64,000 bases of DNA, taken from DASUCS01 sp041166745. Its GTDB lineage: Bacteria; Actinomycetota; Acidimicrobiia; Acidimicrobiales; JACDCH01. Location: contig JBEEGH010000002.1 of assembly GCA_041166745.1 (NCBI GenBank), positions 124,001 through 188,000 of the forward strand, written 5' to 3'. Shown piece by piece: positions 8,136 to 16,351 of this stretch. The notes beneath the pieces are model-generated. The model made no database searches. It saw nothing but the letters and a program-made list of their open reading frames with translations, and was not told where the DNA came from. The stretch's first letter is position 1; each line of letters opens with the position of its first letter. Both the position numbers and the translations under genes were made by a program.

Positions 8136-8971
8136 CGGACTGGCCAGAAGAACGCGCCCACCGTTCCTGGCCCGGTGTGGACGCCCACGCTCGGGCCGAT
8201 GCGATAACGCACGACCTCCACGACCGAGGGGTGACCCGCGACGCGCTCCTCGAGCGCGCGCCACAGCGGCCCGGCGCCGCCGTCAGCGACGCCCACCGCG
8301 ATGCGCAGACGATCACCCAACTCCTCGCGCGTGCAGTACGCCGCCATCGCCTCGGTGGCCGCGTCGACGTCGTGCACGCTGGCCACCACCTTCAGCGCAC
8401 CACCGTCCAGCGACAGGACAGGAATGCCGTCGCCGGCGGTGGCGTCGTCGACGACCACTCGCCCACCGGCGCGCGCCAAGTCGAGCGCCGACACCACGAA
8501 CACGTTCCCCACCGACGCGCCCACAGTCTCCGCCACCGCGGCGGCCTCCTCGATCGACGCACCGGCGCGCACGGCGTCGGCCGCCTCCCACACGCAGCAG
8601 GCAATTCCGAATGAGGACGTGTTCGTGTCGACCAATCGCACCGGTACCGGCGCATCGTCGGCGACGAGCCGGGCGCTGTTCAAGGTGCCCGACACGGCGG
8701 ACCCGATGTGGATCGACAGGATCTCATCGGCGCCTTTCGCCGCGGCACGTTGGTACGCGGCGGCGAACGTGCCGGGACTCGGCTGCGATGTCGCGACCGA
8801 CGGCGTCGCTCCATGAGCGAACAGGTCGTAGAACGCGTCGGCATCGAGATCGACGCCTTCGGCGAACTCCTTGCCGTCGACGATGATCGTCAGCGGAACG
8901 ACCTCGATGTCGTAGCGAGCCAGGAGTTCGGGCGGAAGCTGCGCGTTGGAGTCGGTTACGAGACCGATCAC
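8132..8971 (-). CDS. DegV family fatty-acid-binding protein
   Basis: 279 residues. The N-terminus IGLVTDSNAQLPPEL, the TSQPSPGTF segment, IHIGSAVSGTLNSAR and the C-terminal RIGPSVGVHTGPGTVG are the standard DegV/FakB motifs that hold a fatty acid and its carboxylate. In FakB systems the bound acyl chain is phosphorylated by FakA for phospholipid synthesis. The GTG at 8971 overlaps the plsY stop (GTGA) and fixes the start; the frame continues upstream but would overlap plsY. Pairing with plsY makes a role in acyl delivery plausible. Confidence 0.92.
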   Translation of the reverse strand: MIGLVTDSNAQLPPELLARYDIEVVPLTIIVDGKEFAEGVDLDADAFYDLFAHGATPSVATSQPSPGTFAAAYQRAAAKGADEILSIHIGSAVSGTLNSARLVADDAPVPVRLVDTNTSSFGIACCVWEAADAVRAGASIEEAAAVAETVGASVGNVFVVSALDLARAGGRVVVDDATAGDGIPVLSLDGGALKVVASVHDVDAATEAMAAYCTREELGDRLRIAVGVADGGAGPLWRALEERVAGHPSVVEVVRYRIGPSVGVHTGPGTVGAFFWPVR

Positions 8972-9579
8972 GCGGCCCGCTTCGCCATCGCGAACTTCGA
9001 CAGGATCACCGCGCTGCTGGCGGCCGCCGCGAGTGGCAACGCCCTCGTCGGCCGGGGCGCCCAGAGATTCGGCCATCCTCGCCACGCCCACAGCGCCCCG
9101 CCCCCCACCCAGAACGCGGACGCAACCGCGGTGGCGGCGTACGCCCGTTGCTTCCAACGCGGCGACAGGCTCGTCGCCAACGCAACTGACAGATCGATGC
9201 CCATGTACGCGGGGAACGTGGCCACGCACTGCCCGACACTGGTGGCGACACCTTTGCCGCCGCGAAATCCGTTCCACGCGGGGAAGCAATGGCCCACGAC
9301 CGCGGCAGTGCCAGCCACGTGCGCGCCGGTCGGCCCCGCAACGCGTCGTCCGAGGCCGCACGCCACCGCACCCTTGGCGATGTCCGCGGCCATCACGCCG
9401 TAGCCCCATTTCGCGCCGAGCACGCTGATGGCGTTCGCCGCGCCGGGGTTCCCGCTGCCAACGGTGCGCAAATCGGTCGCGCCGCCGGTGGCGAGCCGCG
9501 CGGCGATGTCGGCCGACGGCAAGGTGCCCGCGAGATAGCCACCGACGACCGCCGCAGCGAGACGCACCCCCCGAACCAC
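8968..9579 (-). CDS. plsY: Acyl-phosphate:glycerol-3-phosphate acyltransferase PlsY
   Basis: 203 residues, integral membrane. It transfers an acyl group from acyl phosphate to glycerol-3-phosphate, the first step of phospholipid synthesis. The three loop motifs are present: GTLPSADIAAR, VGSGNPGAANA, and GHCFPAWNGFRGGKGVAT. About five membrane helices. It is followed by DegV with a 4-base overlap. Start ATG 9579 gives a normal family length; tRNA-Glu starts 45 bp away on the opposite strand. Confidence 0.93.
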   Translation of the reverse strand: MVRGVRLAAAVVGGYLAGTLPSADIAARLATGGATDLRTVGSGNPGAANAISVLGAKWGYGVMAADIAKGAVACGLGRRVAGPTGAHVAGTAAVVGHCFPAWNGFRGGKGVATSVGQCVATFPAYMGIDLSVALATSLSPRWKQRAYAATAVASAFWVGGGALWAWRGWPNLWAPRPTRALPLAAAASSAVILSKFAMAKRAA

Positions 9580-9623
9580 CGAAGGGACGCTACTGGCGTG
9601 CTGGTACCGTGGCCGCCGCTCTT

Positions 9624-9696
9624 GCCCCCATCGTCTAGCGGCCTAGGACACCACCCTTTCAAGGTGGCGGCACGGGTTCGAATCCCGTTGGGGGTG
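9624..9696 (+). tRNA. tRNA-Glu (TTC anticodon)
   Basis: 73 nt. The 7-bp acceptor stem (GCCCCCA with TGGGGGT, ending in a G-T pair), the anticodon loop CTTTCAA on a CCACC/GGTGG stem, and the T-loop TTCGAAT on CGGG/CCCG are all readable. The discriminator base is G and CCA is not encoded. It is the first of three tRNA genes, separated from tRNA-Asp by two glycan genes. Confidence 0.95.
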
Positions 9697-9742
9697 CGTG
9701 GAGTCGTTGACCCCATTTGGTGGACCACGGGCTATACCTGCG

Positions 9743-11062
9743 GTGCTCTGTATCGACATCGAACCCGACGACCGCGAGGTCGACCGACGAGCGCGCCCTC
9801 GTTGGACCGGGTTCGAGCAACTCGTCCCGCGCATTCCCGAACTGCGCGATCGGCTGTCCGAACTGACCGGGTCCGACGCGCACTTCGTGTGGGGTCTGCG
9901 CATGGATCACCAGATCGCCAACGTCTGGGGCGCGGCCGATTGGGCGGCCGTGGAGTACGAGAACGAGCTGCGATCGCTGCTCGATGCCGGTGACGAACTC
10001 GGCCTGCACACGCACAGCTGGCGGTGGTCGCACGATCTCGGCCGTTGGGTTGTCGACAACACCGACGCATGGGTTCGCGAGAGCGCCGAGGCCGCGCTCG
10101 CGACCTTTCGCAAGACGTTCGGTCGCAAATGCGCCGCTCACCGATTCGGCGACCGGTTCCTCAGCGACGACCTCGTCGACATCCTCACCAAGGCGGAAGT
10201 GACGGTTGACTTGACCATCGAGCCGGGCTTCGCCGAAGCGAAAGGCGTCGTCGATGGCGAGCTCGGCATCGGCACGCTGCCCGATACACGGGGTGCCCCG
10301 CGCCGGCCCTACCGTCCTGGGCCCGATGGGTTCCTCACCCCCGATCCCACACGCCGAGACGGCCCGCTTCTCGTTCCGTTGACCGATGCTCTCGTCATCA
10401 AGTCGGTGTGGTCCGACGCCACCGGCACGCACCTGCCGCGGGGACACTCCGACGTCCTTTCACCGATCCGCGACACTCGACTATTTCATTCGATGCTCGA
10501 CCGTCATCTCGCCAATCCGGCGGCGGTGCACGTAGCGATGGCCGTGCGCAGCGACCGCGAGCTCGGCGACCGGTGGCACAACGTGGTGCGAAACCTCGAA
10601 GCACTGTGTTGGCTCGGCACCCGGCACGGATTGCACATGACCACGGCGTCGGAAGCGGCGCGCCTGTTCGACGAGTGCGGCGCTTCCGGCAACGAAGCAG
10701 CCGTTGCACTTCTCGAGCCGACCGCGTCGGGTCGCGCCGTTCGCTGGTGGGAAGCCGAGGACGATCGCGGCTTCGTCGAGGAGGCCGAGCTCCACGCCCT
10801 CGACGCGCTGTCGAGCGAGATCACCGCGCTGACGGAGGGTCTTCAGCGTGAGCAGATCGACGCAGCGTTGCTCAGCTCTCGACTCGCCGACAAGGAGGAG
10901 GAGCTGGCGCGGGTCGTGGAGGAGCTCATCGCCGAGCGCGACATGCGGCGCTTCGCCGAGTTCCACCTTCGGCTGCTGCAGTCGACGAAGATGTTTCGCG
11001 TGGTCGCCCCATTTCGACGCGCGTACGGCGCCATCCGCTCCCGCCTGAAGCCGAGGCGATGA
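9743..11062 (+). CDS. Polysaccharide deacetylase-like protein with C-terminal coiled coil
   Basis: About 439 residues. The N-terminal half has a NodB-like layout: LCIDIEPDD near the start (metal-binding Asp), HTHSWRWSHD (metal His pair) around the middle of the domain, and GRKCAAHRFGDRFLSDDL. The C-terminal 90 residues are a predicted coiled coil (SSEITALTEGLQREQIDAALL...), ending in a basic tail. I chose GTG 9743; the frame opens at 9698, only 2 bp after tRNA-Glu, which is an unlikely start. It overlaps the WbsX-like gene by ATGA. The likely role is processing of a cell-surface glycan; catalytic activity is not proven because the motifs are loose. Confidence 0.7.
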   Translation: MLCIDIEPDDREVDRRARPRWTGFEQLVPRIPELRDRLSELTGSDAHFVWGLRMDHQIANVWGAADWAAVEYENELRSLLDAGDELGLHTHSWRWSHDLGRWVVDNTDAWVRESAEAALATFRKTFGRKCAAHRFGDRFLSDDLVDILTKAEVTVDLTIEPGFAEAKGVVDGELGIGTLPDTRGAPRRPYRPGPDGFLTPDPTRRDGPLLVPLTDALVIKSVWSDATGTHLPRGHSDVLSPIRDTRLFHSMLDRHLANPAAVHVAMAVRSDRELGDRWHNVVRNLEALCWLGTRHGLHMTTASEAARLFDECGASGNEAAVALLEPTASGRAVRWWEAEDDRGFVEEAELHALDALSSEITALTEGLQREQIDAALLSSRLADKEEELARVVEELIAERDMRRFAEFHLRLLQSTKMFRVVAPFRRAYGAIRSRLKPRR

Positions 11063-12363
11063 CCGACGCTCGCGCAATTGCGTTCTACCTGCCCCAGTTC
11101 CATCCGGTTCCGCAGAACGACGCATGGTGGGGATCGGGATTCACCGAGTGGACCAACGTCGCGCGCGCAACACCGAGATTCGACGGCCACTATCAGCCGC
11201 ACCTCCCGTCGGAGCTGGGCTACTACGACCTACGAGTCCCAGAAGTCCGCGAGCGTCAAGCGCAGCTCGCGCGCACTCATGGGATCGAAGGCTTCTGCTA
11301 CTACCACTACTGGTTCCGAGGGCAACGCGTCATCGACCGCGTGTACACCGAAGTCCTTCGGTCCGGGCGCCCCGACTTCCCGTTCTGCCTGATGTGGGCG
11401 AACGAGAGCTGGACGCGTGTGTGGGACGGCGGCAACCACGAGGTGCTCGTCGCCCAGGAGTACGACCGCAGCGACGACGACGAGCACATTCGCGCGCTCA
11501 TCGAGGCGTTCGCCGATCCGCGCTACATCCGCGTCGACGGGCGCCCGCTGTTCATGATCTACCGAGCGCAGTCGCTCCCCGATCCGAAGCGCACCACGGA
11601 CGCGTGGCGCAAAGCGTGTGTCGAATCGGGTCTTCCCGAGCCGCTGCTCGTGAAGTGCGACACGTACAGCGACGAAGTCGGTCCAGACGCGTTCGGTTGC
11701 GACATGGCCGCGCAGTTTCTGCCTCACGGAGTCACGGAACGCGTGCCGTCGCGTTCGGTCGGCCACGACTTCGTCTTCGACTACGACGCCATCGTCGACA
11801 CCTTTCTGGATCAACCGGCAACGTCGTGGCGACAGCTTTCAACGGTGTTTCCCGGCTGGGACAACTCGCCCCGACGCGCCGACCATCCAGCGACGATCGT
11901 GGAGAACAACACGCCCGAGAAGTACGAACGGTGGTTGCGAGGCACCATCGCCCGCGACGAGCAACAGGGTCTCGAGCCGATCGTGTTCATCAACGCGTGG
12001 AACGAATGGGCCGAAGGCGCCCACCTCGAGCCAGACGCACGGTTCGGCCGCGGCTTTCTCGAGGCCACCGCGCGGGTGCTGCTCGGCCACGTCCCCGCCG
12101 TCGACGCCGCGAGGCCTACGTTCGACCCACCCCAGGACGACACCGTCGCCTACGCGGACCTGTACCACCGCCTCTACGACGAATTCGTCAAGCTCCAGCG
12201 CTTCACAACGGAGTTGTTGGGCACCGTTGAGCTTCGCGTTCGGCAGGGCCTCGCCGAGCACGACGCGTTGTTGCGACAGAGTCGGCACGAGTCCGCGGAG
12301 CTTGCGGCGCACCTCCGCCGCCTGCAAGAAGAGCTTGACTCCTGGAGGGGTACCGCACAGTAA
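11059..12363 (+). CDS. WbsX-like glycan protein (glycoside hydrolase family 99-like)
   Basis: 434 residues. The motifs are typical of the WbsX/GH99-like domain found in O-antigen and capsule clusters: AIAFYLPQFHPVPQND, WWGSGFTEWTNVARA, GFCYYHYWFRG, FCLMWANESWTRVWDG, and FINAWNEWAEGAHLEPD near residue 315. The last 70 residues are helical and resemble the coiled-coil tail of the gene before it. The two genes overlap by 4 bases and form a two-gene cassette between tRNA-Glu and tRNA-Asp. The exact reaction is not known for most family members. Confidence 0.85.
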   Translation: MTDARAIAFYLPQFHPVPQNDAWWGSGFTEWTNVARATPRFDGHYQPHLPSELGYYDLRVPEVRERQAQLARTHGIEGFCYYHYWFRGQRVIDRVYTEVLRSGRPDFPFCLMWANESWTRVWDGGNHEVLVAQEYDRSDDDEHIRALIEAFADPRYIRVDGRPLFMIYRAQSLPDPKRTTDAWRKACVESGLPEPLLVKCDTYSDEVGPDAFGCDMAAQFLPHGVTERVPSRSVGHDFVFDYDAIVDTFLDQPATSWRQLSTVFPGWDNSPRRADHPATIVENNTPEKYERWLRGTIARDEQQGLEPIVFINAWNEWAEGAHLEPDARFGRGFLEATARVLLGHVPAVDAARPTFDPPQDDTVAYADLYHRLYDEFVKLQRFTTELLGTVELRVRQGLAEHDALLRQSRHESAELAAHLRRLQEELDSWRGTAQ

Positions 12364-12378
12364 GGTGGCCGTCCCATT

Positions 12379-12453
12379 GGTCCCGTGGTGCAGTTTGGAG
12401 TGCACGCCGGCCTGTCAAGCCGGAGGTCGCGAGTTCAAATCTCGTCGGGACCG
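12379..12453 (+). tRNA. tRNA-Asp (GTC anticodon)
   Basis: 75 nt. Acceptor stem GGTCCCG/CGGGACC, D-stem GTGC/GCAC, anticodon stem CCGGC/GCCGG around CTGTCAA, and T-loop TTCAAAT. Discriminator G, no encoded CCA. It starts 16 bp after the WbsX-like gene stop. Confidence 0.95.
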
Positions 12454-12476
12454 CACGTGGGCCCCCGGGCTCACTT

Positions 12477-12549
12477 GGTCGGGTAGCTCAGTCGGCAGAG
12501 CGTCCGCCTGAAAAGCGGAAGGTCCGGGGATCGACGCCCCGCCCGACCA
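12477..12549 (+). tRNA. tRNA-Phe (GAA anticodon)
   Basis: 73 nt. Acceptor stem GGTCGGG/CCCGACC, D-stem GCTC/GAGC, anticodon stem TCCGC/GCGGA around CTGAAAA, discriminator A. The T-stem CGGGG/CCCCG holds the loop ATCGACG, so position 54 is A rather than the near-invariant T. All stems are otherwise intact and the gene follows tRNA-Asp by 23 bp. Confidence 0.93.
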
Positions 12550-12561
12550 CCCCTGCTCATT

Positions 12562-12603
12562 CTCGACGCATAGGCATCGGCTACCGATGCCTATGCCGTC
12601 GAG
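12562..12603. terminator. Long hairpin after the tRNA genes
   Basis: Outer arms CTCGAC/GTCGAG (6 bp) and inner arms GCATAGGCATCGG/CCGATGCCTATGC (13 bp) are separated by a single bulged C on the 3' side, with a 3-nt loop. It lies between tRNA-Phe and the convergent GAF-ANTAR gene and could end transcription from both sides. No T-run follows, so a Rho-independent role is inferred only from position and stability. Confidence 0.65.
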
Positions 12604-12658
12604 TTCACGGATTGCCGTCTGCCGCGGCCTTCAGGCGCCGAACGTCGGCGCTCGACGA

Positions 12659-13390
12659 CTACTCCGGCGGAATCGGGCCGAGCTCAGTCACAGGCAGACT
12701 GCCCTCGATCACGGACGTTGCGACGTCGATGAGTCGCCGGTTGTGGTTGCGCGCGTACTTTCGCAAGACCGCAAATGCCTGCTCCATGTTGAGCCCGGCT
12801 CGCTCCGACAGCACGCCCTTGGCCTGCTCGATCACGACGCGGCTGTTCAACGCCTTGCTGAGTTGCTCGTTCAGCACCTGGGCTTCGAGCACGGCGCGAT
12901 GTTGGAGCACCGCGATGGTTGCGACATCTGCGAAGGCCTGCGCCGCGGTTACGTCGGCGTCGCGCATGTGGCCTGCATCGACGTGGAACATGTTGAGCGC
13001 GCCGATGACCGAGCCCCGCAGCCGCATCGGCAACGCATGCACCGACTTGAAGCCCGCTGCGAGTGCTTCCCCGGCGAATCTCGGCCACCGGCCGTTGACC
13101 GTGGCGAGGTCTTGGTTCACGACGGGCTGGCCGGTGCGAAAGCTGTCGAGGCACGGGCCCTCCTGGGCCTGGAGCTCGAACAGTTCGAGAACACGCATCG
13201 CTTCGCTCGAGGAAGCCATCACCCGCAGGTCGCCTTCCGGCGACGCCAACATGAGGCCGGCCGCAGCCACGTCGAGCACGTCGACGCAGCGGTCGGTGAG
13301 CAGCGTCAACAGCTCGACCACATCGAACTCGTCGACGAGCGTGTCGGCCAGTTCCACCAACGTTCGCGCGAGCACCGCTTCTCTGGCCAT
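12659..13390 (-). CDS. GAF-ANTAR transcription antitermination regulator (downstream copy)
   Basis: 243 residues. GAF domain about 15-165 (ELLTLLTDRCVDVLDVAAAGLML, EGPCLDSFRTGQPVVNQDL, GSVIGALNMFH) followed by an ANTAR RNA-binding domain (LNSRVVIEQAKGVLSERAGLNMEQAFAVLRKYAR). ANTAR proteins bind paired hairpins in nascent RNA to block termination. The ATG at 13390 has GGAAGG eight bases upstream; in-frame ATGs at 13405 and 13420 are alternatives. It is the second gene of a two-gene ANTAR operon. Confidence 0.93.
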   Translation of the reverse strand: MAREAVLARTLVELADTLVDEFDVVELLTLLTDRCVDVLDVAAAGLMLASPEGDLRVMASSSEAMRVLELFELQAQEGPCLDSFRTGQPVVNQDLATVNGRWPRFAGEALAAGFKSVHALPMRLRGSVIGALNMFHVDAGHMRDADVTAAQAFADVATIAVLQHRAVLEAQVLNEQLSKALNSRVVIEQAKGVLSERAGLNMEQAFAVLRKYARNHNRRLIDVATSVIEGSLPVTELGPIPPE

Positions 13391-13421
13391 ATCGATCCTT
13401 CCCATTTCGGGCTCGCCCATG

Positions 13422-14198
13422 CTACGCGACCTCAGTGAATCGAAGGCGGCGGGCCACGACATCTTCGGCGATCTCGACGAGAGGTCGGTTGTCCCCGAAC
13501 GCGTGCGCCCGCAAACGGATCAAGGCCTCGGCGACGCTGATCCCGAGCTGCACCGAGACCATGCCGGAGGCTTGATGCACCACGAATCGGAAGTCCGAGC
13601 CGCCCTCGGTGTCGAGCACCGTCGTGCCGGGAGGCGCCTGCGCCTGCATGTTCAACACCGAGCGAGCAGCCACGCCCGCGACCACGAGCGCGTCAGCGTG
13701 TTGGTCGTCGGTCAGCGGGCCAGGCTGATCGCGGTACAGGTTCAGTGCACCGAGACGAACGGACCCGACCTGGAGGGGGAAGCCGAAAATGGCCCGCGCT
13801 CCCGCGGCCACCGCGGGCGGAGTGAATGCAATCCACCGTGGCACCGCCGGGTCGGCGAGGTCCGGCTCGAACACGGGATGCTCGAGGAGGTACGAGTCGA
13901 TGCACGGACCCTCGCCGAGCGTGTATTGCAAGTCCTCGATCAGCGTGCTGACGTCGTTGGAGCTGCACACCGAGCCACGCGGCACATCGCCTGACATGAG
14001 CATGACTCCCGCACCCGACATCTCGAGAACGTCGGCGCAGACCTCACACAGCCGCGCCGCCTCCGACTGGCCGTCACCCTGAGCGCGCAGCTTGCTCAGT
14101 ATCCGTATGAGCCGGTCGCCGGGCACAGCTGCCTCCTCTACAGGGCGAAGGAGGCGCTTGACGGGGACAAGATGAAGCGCTGACGCCACTGTAGTCAT
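13422..14198 (-). CDS. GAF-ANTAR transcription antitermination regulator (upstream copy)
   Basis: 258 residues. GAF domain about 30-175 (LCEVCADVLEMSGAGVMLMSGD, GEGPCIDSYLLEHPVFEPDL, VGSVRLGALNLYRD) and a C-terminal ANTAR-like domain (VHQASGMVSVQLGISVAEALIRLRAHAFGDNRPLVEIAEDVVARRLRF). The ANTAR part keeps the QASGMVSVQL core and aromatic/Arg positions of the family. It is about 30 bp upstream of its paralogue and 44 bp from the divergent STAS gene, so all three may share a control region. The sensed ligand is unknown. Confidence 0.92.
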   Translation of the reverse strand: MTTVASALHLVPVKRLLRPVEEAAVPGDRLIRILSKLRAQGDGQSEAARLCEVCADVLEMSGAGVMLMSGDVPRGSVCSSNDVSTLIEDLQYTLGEGPCIDSYLLEHPVFEPDLADPAVPRWIAFTPPAVAAGARAIFGFPLQVGSVRLGALNLYRDQPGPLTDDQHADALVVAGVAARSVLNMQAQAPPGTTVLDTEGGSDFRFVVHQASGMVSVQLGISVAEALIRLRAHAFGDNRPLVEIAEDVVARRLRFTEVA

Positions 14199-14242
14199 CG
14201 CGCGGCTAGAAGCTCCCGCCGAAGGGAAAAGAGCCCGGAACT

Positions 14243-14575
14243 ATGTTGGCCACCCGTAGTGACTGGGCCGAAGCGCCGGAGTTCCATGTGTGGGTAGACG
14301 TGACCGCCGACCCTCCCTGCATCGGGCTCTCGGGCGAGATCGACCTCCAAACGTGCGCAGCGTTCCGCGACGCGCTCTGCGAAGCCGCCGAACAGGGTTC
14401 GCGGACCATCGCCGTCGACTTCCGCCGGGTGACGTTCATGGGGTCCACCGGGATGCGCGAACTGGCCCGCGCGTTGGAGACGGTCGATCACATCCACGCG
14501 TTGTCTCCCCGCCCGATCGTGCGCCGCGCGCTGGAGGCTGCACGGCTCGACGGGGTCGTCGTCTACGCCGATTGA
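14243..14575 (+). CDS. STAS-domain anti-sigma factor antagonist
   Basis: 110 residues, a single STAS domain of the SpoIIAA/RsbV type. IGLSGEIDLQTCAAFRDAL and the phospho-site loop FMGSTGMRELARAL are visible. The loop usually reads DSSG or DSTG; here a Gly replaces the Asp before the acceptor Ser67. These proteins bind anti-sigma kinases when unphosphorylated. The candidate partner is the MEDS-HATPase protein encoded convergently 25 bp away. Confidence 0.88.
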   Translation: MLATRSDWAEAPEFHVWVDVTADPPCIGLSGEIDLQTCAAFRDALCEAAEQGSRTIAVDFRRVTFMGSTGMRELARALETVDHIHALSPRPIVRRALEAARLDGVVVYAD

Positions 14576-14600
14576 AGCCGTAAAGGAAGATGCGACAGGA

Positions 14601-15563
14601 TCAGGGCATCCGCATGTGCAGCCGTACGACACTGCCTTGCGGGAACGTGCGGATCTGCACGAGATCGCACAACTGATTCGCCATCCACAAGCCACGGCCG
14701 CCGACGCTGTCGTCCTTCGGCAGTTGACGACCGACGAGTGGGTGTCCGATGCGCCCGTTGTCTTCCACTTCGCAGATCACTGCGTGACCGTCGTGCCACA
14801 CGCGGATCGTGCCCGCGCCGCCGCCGTGACGAATGCTGTTGCTCACGAGCTCGTGCGCGGCAAGCACAAGATCATCGATACGCGCGTTCGGCAGCCCCGC
14901 GGCACGCGCCAGGGTGGCCACGAGGTTGCGAGCGGCGGCGATGTCGGCAAGACCGAACGGCAGCATCTCCGCACCGACCGGCGCCACCGGTAGCGGCGCG
15001 CAGAACGGTCCGGCCATCTCGTCGAGGTCGAGGCATCGCGCACCCTTGTCGCGCCAGCCGTCGGCGTGGCTGACCCATGGATGACTGCGTTCTGCCTCCT
15101 CGATCACGTCGGAAGAGAGGCCGACCGTGTCGTACGGGCAGAGCAGGCGCCACGCCCCGGAGTCTGCGAAGGCGACGTTGAGCAACGTCTCGTGACGCTG
15201 ACACTCGACGAGCTCGTCCTCGGACCGACCAGCCCAGATCGGCTCACCGATACCGCGCACCGGGCTCGCGCCGCCGCCATTGCGCCTGAGGAACTCCGAC
15301 CACGCGGGGATGATGTGTGCGGGGTTGCGGCCGATGGAACCCATGTCGAGGAACGCAACCCGGTCGGCGTCGCCGTGCAGCTCAGCGCGCAGGGCCCTCA
15401 ACCGGGGCTGGGGCACGGCGACGAGCATCGGCTCGTCGGCCTCGAGACCGTCTCGAAGGAATGGAACCGTGCCCGCGAGGAAGTCGTCGAGACCCGCGTA
15501 GAAGAGCGCCTCGTGCTGGAACGCGTCGCTCCAGTGGTCGTGTCGTGTGGCGGTGGCAGTCAT
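14601..15563 (-). CDS. MEDS-domain / HATPase anti-sigma regulatory protein
   Basis: 320 residues. The N-terminal MEDS domain (HEALFYAGLDDFLAGTVPFLRDGLEADEPMLVAV) occupies about 1-180. The C-terminal RsbW-like ATPase domain has LVLAAHELVSNSIRHG (N-box), VEDNG and VGGRGLWMANQLCD (G-boxes). It lacks a histidine phosphotransfer domain, so it is an anti-sigma-type serine kinase or binding protein rather than a sensor histidine kinase. The ATG at 15563 was preferred over 15593. Partner switching with the neighbouring STAS protein is inferred. Confidence 0.88.
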   Translation of the reverse strand: MTATATRHDHWSDAFQHEALFYAGLDDFLAGTVPFLRDGLEADEPMLVAVPQPRLRALRAELHGDADRVAFLDMGSIGRNPAHIIPAWSEFLRRNGGGASPVRGIGEPIWAGRSEDELVECQRHETLLNVAFADSGAWRLLCPYDTVGLSSDVIEEAERSHPWVSHADGWRDKGARCLDLDEMAGPFCAPLPVAPVGAEMLPFGLADIAAARNLVATLARAAGLPNARIDDLVLAAHELVSNSIRHGGGAGTIRVWHDGHAVICEVEDNGRIGHPLVGRQLPKDDSVGGRGLWMANQLCDLVQIRTFPQGSVVRLHMRMP

Positions 15564-15643
15564 GGCCCAGCTTTGGATCCGCCCATCAGGCAATTTTACG
15601 CTTCATTGCCCGACGAAGTGTCGGGTCTAACCCTCAGAACGGT

Positions 15644-16351
15644 CTAGGCGAGGGTTCCTGTCGCAATTGCCGGATTCGTCGGTGCAGAAACCGGACCATC
15701 CTCCTCGGTCACCATCACGACGTGGACCGACGGATCGGCCGTGAACGCGTACACGCCGGGGCCGGGGATCGTTCCGAGCGAGGCGATCTGACCCGACGCG
15801 GTGGCGCCCCACAGTTGGTAGATGCGGTGGTCGAGCGCGGGCAGCCCACCGCCGAGGAAGTAGCCCTGCCCGTTGGAGCGCACGACGGCGATCGCAACGC
15901 GGCCATCGTCGCCGGTCAGCCTTGCGACGCGGGCGTCGGGCGCGGTCAGCGCCGCATCGGCCGCTCGTGCGACGTCGGTGGCGGTCTGCTGACCATGCTT
16001 CAGATCATCGACCTCGGTGCCGAGCCGCTGCACGCTGATGGCGAGGACGACGATGACCGCGGCCGCCGCGGCCAACGCGGCGATGTTCAGCAGCCGCTTG
16101 CGGTCGCGTTTCACCTCGAGGCGCAATGGCGGCGGCGGTTCGGTCAACGACGACGCGATGCGATCCCATACGCCTTCGGGTGCGTCGGCACCGGAGTGTG
16201 CGAGCAGCGCGGCCATCTCGCGCAGCTCCGTGACTTCGGCGCGGCAGCGCGGGCACTCGAGCAGGTGGGCGTCGACGGCCGCGGCTTCGTCGGCGTCGAC
16301 CGCATCGATCGCGTACGCGCCCAGCAGCTCTTGGAGGTCACTGTGCGTCAT
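15644..16351 (-). CDS. RskA-type anti-sigma factor
   Basis: 235 residues. The N-terminal zinc-binding anti-sigma domain (HLLECPRCRAEV, the H-x3-C-x2-C motif) is followed by one membrane helix (about 90-108, IAALAAAAAVIVVLAISV) and an extracytoplasmic RskA domain (YFLGGGLPALDHRIYQLWGA ... SLGTIPGPGVYAF). It overlaps the ECF sigma gene by ATGA, the normal sigma/anti-sigma pairing. It should hold the sigma factor at the membrane until a surface signal triggers proteolysis. Confidence 0.93.
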   Translation of the reverse strand: MTHSDLQELLGAYAIDAVDADEAAAVDAHLLECPRCRAEVTELREMAALLAHSGADAPEGVWDRIASSLTEPPPPLRLEVKRDRKRLLNIAALAAAAAVIVVLAISVQRLGTEVDDLKHGQQTATDVARAADAALTAPDARVARLTGDDGRVAIAVVRSNGQGYFLGGGLPALDHRIYQLWGATASGQIASLGTIPGPGVYAFTADPSVHVVMVTEEDGPVSAPTNPAIATGTLA

